From assembly GCA_002359075.1 (NCBI GenBank), contig DEQA01000142.1:1-11175 (forward strand): DNA of 11,175 nt. The letters are read 5' to 3'. This DNA is from Planococcaceae bacterium UBA3378 (GTDB lineage: Bacteria; Bacillota; Bacilli; Bacillales_A; Planococcaceae). This document shows positions 7,565 to 11,175 of the stretch, piece after piece. How positions within the stretch are numbered: position 1 is the stretch's first letter; each line of letters begins with the position of its first letter. Both the position numbers and the translations under genes were made by a program. The notes below the pieces were generated by a model that made no database searches, had not been told where the DNA came from, and saw only the letters and a list, made by a program, of their open reading frames with translations.

Positions 7565-9181
7565 CTAATATTTCACTAAAAAATGTTGCGGGCCCACTGT
7601 CATTGGCAAACGCATTAAATCATCCACCAACGTTGGTCCATACTGATTTAAATACTGATAAGGATTAAACATACGCTCCTGTAAAGAGCGGTTCGGAGTA
7701 AATTCAGCATGAATCGTTTCGAATTGGCGAATAACCGTCTCATGCTTTTGCAATGTATGTTCTTTTATTTTCCCTTCCAAATAAGCCAGCTGCTTCAGAT
7801 GGAAGGCTTTATTTTTCTCTAGTATTTGCTCTATGTTCACGTCATTTTGAAGAAGATGGGCAGTAAGTACCTCATATTGGGACAAAAGTGATGTCCCCAT
7901 TGCTTCCACCTGAGCGAGCGCCTCCCGATCCTGTACTTCTGCAATAAACCGTTCCTTTTTCGCCTCTGACTCTCCCTCTATTACCGCCTCAAATGTTAAT
8001 TCGTGACGTTCCATTAACGGCTGGATTTTCCGGGTAGCGATGGAAATATTCAGACGCGGGGCAAAAATTGGCATTTCCAAATCCAATATCGCAAATGCCG
8101 GCTTTAAGGTCGCCCAATACGCAAGCTCTCCCGGCCCGCCTACAAAAGCCAGGACAGGCAGTGTCAACTCTTGCATTAACGGCCGTGTCACCACATTGTT
8201 GCTTAACTGTTCCGGTGAACGTCTTGCTGTCTCCAGGAGCTCTTCTTTCGTAAATTTTAAATGAGCAGAGGTATTAACAAATCCCCCATCGCTTTGCTCC
8301 AGCAAGAAGCGTTCTCCTTCTTTTACAAAGAAGAGATTCGCATTATTTTCCGTTGCTTCAATCGGCTTTCCATATCCCGCCTTTTCCAGTGCTTTTTCCT
8401 GCACGAACACAGCCTGGGCAATTTCCTCGCTGCGATCAATCAATCGTTCAAAATAAGCACTCTCGAATTGGCGGAAAGGAGTATAAGCGGCATCCACCAT
8501 CAATAAACCGTAATCGGCAAATAAGCGATTCATCAATACCGTAAAGAAATCTGTAAACGTCTCACTTATCCGACTTGCTTCTAATACTTCCTTCAGCAAC
8601 GATTCTGTATAATTCGTTTCTCCGTAATCCTTAAATACAGTGCGAATCAATTGTTCTATCGCCTCATGATCGATCGGTGTAGTCGAAGCCATCGTTTTTT
8701 TATTTGAACGTTTACTATAACCGCGCTTTTTTACATTACCATCGACGATTGTAAAAGTATGATTAATTTCATCTAAATCGTGGTCTTCTCCTGCAATCCA
8801 AAAAACCGGCACTACCGGTATTCCTAATGCCTGACGCTGTTCTTTTGCAAGTAAAATAACCGTTATCGCTTTGTAGACAGAGTATAGCGGCCCAGTAAAT
8901 ACCCCCGCCTGCTGTCCCCCAACAATTGCCAGAGCACCTGCTTCCAGCTCCTCTAAATGCTTAGCCGCCTGCTCGGATATACCAAAACGATCCATATAAG
9001 CCCGCATCACCTTCACTAATGATTCCCGCTTATAATCACGCTTCCCGATCGTTTCTGCCCGTTTTACAAACGACTCCTGCTCATAGGGATACGTAAAAAA
9101 AGAATGAATATCAGCATTTCCCTTCCAGTAATCTGCCAACACTCTATTTTGCACTGGTATTGAAATTTGCTCCAGCTTCAT
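7565..9181 (-). CDS. bshC: Bacillithiol biosynthesis cysteine-adding enzyme BshC
   Basis: BshC (YllA in B. subtilis) adds cysteine to glucosaminyl-malate, the last step of bacillithiol synthesis. At 538 residues it matches the usual 539. Visible blocks are GGQQAGVFTGPLYS (88-101), FWIAGEDHDLDEINH (127-141), an NVVTRPLMQ stretch and a VGGPGELAYW stretch near the centre. A long charged helical region at about 410-500 is compatible with the coiled coil seen in the family. The start has GAGG 10 nt upstream of the ATG. Its place immediately before mraZ is the B. subtilis arrangement. A strong terminator follows. The 137-bp gap on the 5' side suggests its own promoter, but I could not define one confidently. 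Confidence 0.95.
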   Translation of the reverse strand: MKLEQISIPVQNRVLADYWKGNADIHSFFTYPYEQESFVKRAETIGKRDYKRESLVKVMRAYMDRFGISEQAAKHLEELEAGALAIVGGQQAGVFTGPLYSVYKAITVILLAKEQRQALGIPVVPVFWIAGEDHDLDEINHTFTIVDGNVKKRGYSKRSNKKTMASTTPIDHEAIEQLIRTVFKDYGETNYTESLLKEVLEASRISETFTDFFTVLMNRLFADYGLLMVDAAYTPFRQFESAYFERLIDRSEEIAQAVFVQEKALEKAGYGKPIEATENNANLFFVKEGERFLLEQSDGGFVNTSAHLKFTKEELLETARRSPEQLSNNVVTRPLMQELTLPVLAFVGGPGELAYWATLKPAFAILDLEMPIFAPRLNISIATRKIQPLMERHELTFEAVIEGESEAKKERFIAEVQDREALAQVEAMGTSLLSQYEVLTAHLLQNDVNIEQILEKNKAFHLKQLAYLEGKIKEHTLQKHETVIRQFETIHAEFTPNRSLQERMFNPYQYLNQYGPTLVDDLMRLPMTVGPQHFLVKY

Positions 9182-9318
9182 GAAATAAACGCCTCAACTT
9201 TCTAACCTGTCTATGTAGTATCTATCGTATAACGGTTTTGCTTACTATGGTAGTATATTTTCACTTTCGAATATGTATTATTGTATATGTTTTATACGCT
9301 CACGAAAAATTTTTTGCT
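9182..9318 (-). other. AT-rich 137-bp gap before bshC
   Basis: No open frame of note. On the minus strand a TACAAT (9285-9280) resembles a sigma-A -10, and the overlapping TATACAAT (9287-9280) resembles a sigma-E -10, but neither has a convincing -35 at the right spacing. An A6T5 tract (minus strand, just after the DUF3397-like stop) lacks a GC stem and does not read as a terminator. The bshC promoter is probably here, unlocated. Confidence 0.3.
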
Positions 9319-9714
9319 CTAAATCCCCTCAAGGTACTCCACAATATTTACCGAAAGCCCAATGAGCCATGCACTTATATATAAAATGCTCAGCAGAATA
9401 AAATAAACGCGCCATATCTTTTTAAGCAAAACAGGTACATCAATTTCTTTTTTCGTACGCCAATCAATAAATGTAAATCCAAGAGCGATGAGCAGCGCAA
9501 ATATGATGATGTACATAGCAAACGATATTCCCCAAATGCTATTAAAAGCAAGCGGGACGGAGAAAAAGAGAACGAAAGTAGTAACGTCTGCCGCAAAACC
9601 GAAAGCATGCTTTTTCTTTATCCGCATTTTCCTGCAAATCATATAAGTAGGCAGCAGGGCAATCAGCGGGCAGAAAAGTATTATTCCTCCTACTATTTCA
9701 ATAACTGTCTTCAC
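9319..9714 (-). CDS. Small integral membrane protein, DUF3397-like
   Basis: A 131-residue protein with four predicted membrane helices (about 4-26, 40-62, 64-84 and 103-124). They are separated by a basic cytoplasmic loop (RKMRIKKKH, 28-36) and a second charged loop (DWRTKKEID, 84-92). Function is unknown. Bacillales genomes commonly have a DUF3397 family protein of this size between panE and bshC. The assignment rests on size, topology and position and should be confirmed by profile search. The GTG start at 9714 overlaps the panE stop as GTGA, so translation is coupled to panE, which argues that it is a real gene. Confidence 0.75.
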   Translation of the reverse strand: MKTVIEIVGGIILFCPLIALLPTYMICRKMRIKKKHAFGFAADVTTFVLFFSVPLAFNSIWGISFAMYIIIFALLIALGFTFIDWRTKKEIDVPVLLKKIWRVYFILLSILYISAWLIGLSVNIVEYLEGI

Positions 9715-10613
9715 ACCTTATCACCACTCTCTAATTGTTCTGCTGCTTTGATTAGTTCGTACAGTGTATGTAATGTAGGAAGCTGCCGGCCGCTAAGTGC
9801 CGCTTTTTTTATAATAGCTCCGACAATCGTATCGACTTCTGTTTTGCGACCTGCCTGCCGGTCCGAAAGCATAGAAGATGTATTAGCCGCTGTTTTTTCG
9901 CAAAGCTTCTTTACCCCTTCAAATGGGAACTCATCACGCATATGCGGAAAAGCAGTCATCAGCTCTGTATACAAAGTTTTTAATAGTGCGTAGGCATGCT
10001 GATTTGTCAGCAGCTCTCCGTTTTTCACATTCAGTATAGCGGTCAACGGATTAATAAAACAATTTAATAATGCCTTTTCCAGCAGCATTGTTTCCGCTTC
10101 ATTTTCCGTAGAGATCGGTATCATGTCACTATCCAATGCCAGTACCGGGGAAAATCTCTCTATATCTCCTCTGCCAACTGCCAGCTTCAGTACGCCGATA
10201 CCACGGTGAATGACAGTAGTATCATTTTCTCGCTGGGCACCAAATTGAGCACTGCCAAATGCTATATGTTGTTGAGGCAGACGCATTGCTTCTTCATAAT
10301 GCGCCAGACCATTTTGCAAGAATAAGAGCGGTGTGGATATAGGCAATTCGGCAAGCAGCGGATAGAAGTCGGAAAGCCCATTGTATTTCACTGCTACAAT
10401 AATCAAATCCGCATGCCCGGATATTTTGTCTGCAGCCGCTGCCGGAAACCTTTGCTTTTCCCCGCCGATATTTTGCCGGGTCAAGCCAAATGTCTCTATA
10501 CGTTCCCGTTGTTCGACACGGGTAGAAATGATCGTAACGGCAAAACCTTTTTCAGCCAAAAAACTTGCCATCAATAATCCGACAGACCCACCACCAATAA
10601 TTTGAATCGTCAT
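9711..10613 (-). CDS. panE: 2-dehydropantoate 2-reductase (PanE/ApbA family)
   Basis: The enzyme reduces ketopantoate to pantoate with NADPH, in the pantothenate/CoA pathway. The product is 300 residues from the ATG at 10613. The N-terminal Rossmann fold has IGGGSVGL (6-13), and the family residues are in place: K76 in AVKYN, N101 in LQNG, K180 and N184 in the EKALLNCFIN block, and E259 in the GRKTEVD block. These correspond to N98, K176, N180 and E256 of E. coli PanE. Two adjacent ATGs lie at 10616 and 10613; the AGGAGG at 10626-10621 sits 7 nt from the second and only 4 nt from the first. A longer in-frame start at 10649 would put the ribosome site inside the gene and is rejected. Some PanE-like proteins act on other 2-keto acids, so the exact substrate is inferred. 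Confidence 0.9.
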   Translation of the reverse strand: MTIQIIGGGSVGLLMASFLAEKGFAVTIISTRVEQRERIETFGLTRQNIGGEKQRFPAAAADKISGHADLIIVAVKYNGLSDFYPLLAELPISTPLLFLQNGLAHYEEAMRLPQQHIAFGSAQFGAQRENDTTVIHRGIGVLKLAVGRGDIERFSPVLALDSDMIPISTENEAETMLLEKALLNCFINPLTAILNVKNGELLTNQHAYALLKTLYTELMTAFPHMRDEFPFEGVKKLCEKTAANTSSMLSDRQAGRKTEVDTIVGAIIKKAALSGRQLPTLHTLYELIKAAEQLESGDKV

Positions 10614-10620
10614 CATCCTG

Positions 10621-10626
10621 CCTCCT
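10621..10626 (-). promoter_or_regulatory. Ribosome binding site deciding the panE start
   Basis: A consensus AGGAGG on the minus strand, 7 nt before the ATG at 10613. It excludes the longer reading from 10649. Confidence 0.85.
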
Positions 10627-10634
10627 AAACGTAT

Positions 10635-10660
10635 GAAAAGGCCTGTCATAGGACAGACCT
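10635..10660 (-). terminator. Intrinsic terminator of the RsfA/GerR-like gene, also the 5' hairpin of the panE transcript
   Basis: On the minus strand a 9-bp stem (10660-10652 with 10647-10639), complete with one U-G wobble, closes a CUAU tetraloop. It is followed by a short U4 run (10639-10636). It lies about 50 bp after the regulator stop codon and 22 nt ahead of the panE start. The U tract is short, so termination may be partial. Because the predicted panE promoter lies upstream of it, the same hairpin would form the extreme 5' end of the panE mRNA. Confidence 0.6.
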
Positions 10661-10666
10661 CACTTT

Positions 10667-10695
10667 ATTATAAAGGAAAAAACATTCAATTTCGA
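10667..10695 (-). promoter_or_regulatory. Candidate sigma-A promoter of panE
   Basis: The minus strand has TCGAAA (10695-10690, 4 of 6), a 17-bp spacer and a perfect TATAAT (10672-10667). The expected start, about 7 nt downstream, falls near 10660, the first base of the terminator stem. It is the best sigma-A-like promoter in the window and would drive panE and the DUF3397-like gene. Confidence 0.5.
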
Positions 10696-10712
10696 GGCAT
10701 GTGCCTTTTATT

Positions 10713-11105
10713 TCAGTGATGGTCGTGCTCTCTGCTTAAAAAATTGGCTCCCTGCTGCAGCCATTTAATGACACGGTCATATTCCGCCTGCAGTTCCCGG
10801 TATCTCAAATCAAGTGAATTGTACGCTTCTGTCAATTCTTCAAAATTAGTTAATGCCAGCTTTAAATGGCTGCGCATCATCTGTTTTGGGCGCTTGCGGA
10901 CATTATCCAGCACATGTCCGTATTGCAGCCGGAGTGTTTTATTCCATCTAAAGCCGCACGCCTGCTTTGTTCTTCCAAGCACCTCGGCGGCATGAGAAAA
11001 TGCCTCTAATTGTGTTTTACCATTTTGGACAAAGCCAATCACAATTTCTGCTAGTTTTTCATCATCGGCAGTCGTCCATTGATCTTTACGTCTTTTTTCT
11101 CCCAA
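10713..11105 (-). CDS. RsfA/GerR (YlbO)-family transcriptional regulator
   Basis: A 130-residue protein with an N-terminal Myb/SANT-like DNA-binding domain (about 8-62). W10 and the ACGFRWN block (49-55) are hallmark residues of the RsfA family of sporulation regulators. A basic linker (VRKRPKQMMRSHLK, about 69-82) and a coiled coil (about 86-118) follow, and the protein ends in a His-rich EHDHH. B. subtilis has two such proteins, RsfA (forespore) and YlbO/GerR (mother cell). The ylbO gene lies near panE, so this is probably the YlbO/GerR counterpart, though it is clearly shorter. The TTG at 11105 is preferred because GAGG (11117-11114) lies 8 nt upstream; the in-frame GTG at 11114 overlaps that site. 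Start choice is uncertain by three codons. Confidence 0.85.
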   Translation of the reverse strand: MGEKRRKDQWTTADDEKLAEIVIGFVQNGKTQLEAFSHAAEVLGRTKQACGFRWNKTLRLQYGHVLDNVRKRPKQMMRSHLKLALTNFEELTEAYNSLDLRYRELQAEYDRVIKWLQQGANFLSREHDHH

Positions 11106-11129
11106 TTTGGTCACCTCGCATTTTTTACT

Positions 11130-11157
11130 ACTATATGCAGGCTGTTTAAAATTAGAA
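11130..11157 (-). promoter_or_regulatory. Candidate sigma-E promoter of the RsfA/GerR-like gene
   Basis: The minus strand has TTCTAAT (11157-11151), 13 bp, then CATATAGT (11137-11130). They match about 5 of 7 and 6 of 8 of the B. subtilis sigma-E pattern. No sigma-A -35 pairs with the TATAGT at correct spacing. ylbO/gerR of B. subtilis is sigma-E dependent, which fits. Weak evidence taken alone. Confidence 0.25.
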
Positions 11158-11158
11158 T

Positions 11159-11175
11159 AAAAAAAAGGATTGTCT
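11159..11175 (-). terminator. Possible 3' part of a terminator for the gene upstream, cut by window edge
   Basis: On the minus strand AGACAATCC (11175-11167) runs straight into eight T (11166-11159). This looks like the descending arm and U tract of an intrinsic terminator whose other arm lies beyond the window. If so, the regulator gene that follows starts a new transcription unit. Confidence 0.4.

Noticed and set aside
9301..9318. A6T5 tract as a terminator of the DUF3397-like gene
   Set aside because: Stem has almost no G-C pairs and no separate loop and U tract.
9390..9608. Minus-strand 72-codon frame inside the DUF3397-like gene
   Set aside because: Out-of-frame reading of a hydrophobic coding region; the longer frame is coupled to panE and has coherent membrane helices.
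10614..10649. N-terminal extension of PanE starting at 10649
   Set aside because: It would place the AGGAGG inside the gene and the terminator hairpin across the start, and adds 12 residues before the Rossmann strand not expected in the family.
10695..10709. Plus-strand hairpin AGGC-ATGT-GCCT followed by T4
   Set aside because: Four-bp stem only and no plus-strand gene to terminate; on the minus strand no U run follows.
1..11175. Mobile elements, CRISPR arrays, tRNA, rRNA, riboswitches
   Set aside because: Looked for on both strands; no transposase, terminal inverted repeats, regular repeat-spacer pattern, or recognisable RNA fold beyond the two hairpins listed.

Overview
This window is a stretch of Firmicute (Bacillales) chromosome in which every convincing gene lies on the minus strand, so the biological order runs from the high coordinates to the low ones. 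It carries the front part of the division and cell wall (dcw) cluster, preceded by a small block with a spore regulator, a pantothenate gene and a bacillithiol gene. SpoVD and an RsfA/GerR-type regulator point to an endospore former, and BshC points to a bacillithiol user. The protein flavour and the lack of murE between spoVD and mraY suggest a Planococcaceae member (Lysinibacillus/Solibacillus-like). That placement is an inference; no search was run.

Layout in the direction of transcription: (1) the edge at about 11175 holds what looks like the tail of an upstream terminator; (2) an RsfA/GerR-family Myb-like regulator; (3) a terminator hairpin that also sits at the predicted +1 of the next unit; (4) panE, coupled by a GTGA overlap to a small four-helix membrane protein (DUF3397-like); (5) a 137-bp AT-rich gap, then bshC with a strong intrinsic terminator; (6) a regulatory gap with a helically phased TGG repeat array matching the MraZ operator pattern; (7) mraZ, rsmH, ftsL, pbpB (PBP2B), spoVD, mraY and the first 115 codons of murD.

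The dcw genes work together. MraZ probably autoregulates the cluster, and RsmH methylates 16S rRNA. FtsL and PBP2B belong to the septal divisome, and SpoVD is the sporulation transpeptidase for cortex. MraY makes lipid I, and MurD adds D-Glu to UDP-MurNAc-L-Ala. Tight joints (TAAATG at rsmH/ftsL, ATGA at ftsL/pbpB and mraY/murD) indicate translational coupling. Wider gaps of about 80 bp before spoVD and before mraY could hold internal promoters.

I found no mobile element, CRISPR array, RNA gene or unknown multi-gene system. The most informative departures from the B. subtilis layout are the missing murE, the regulatory architecture upstream of mraZ, and the overlapping terminator and promoter before panE.
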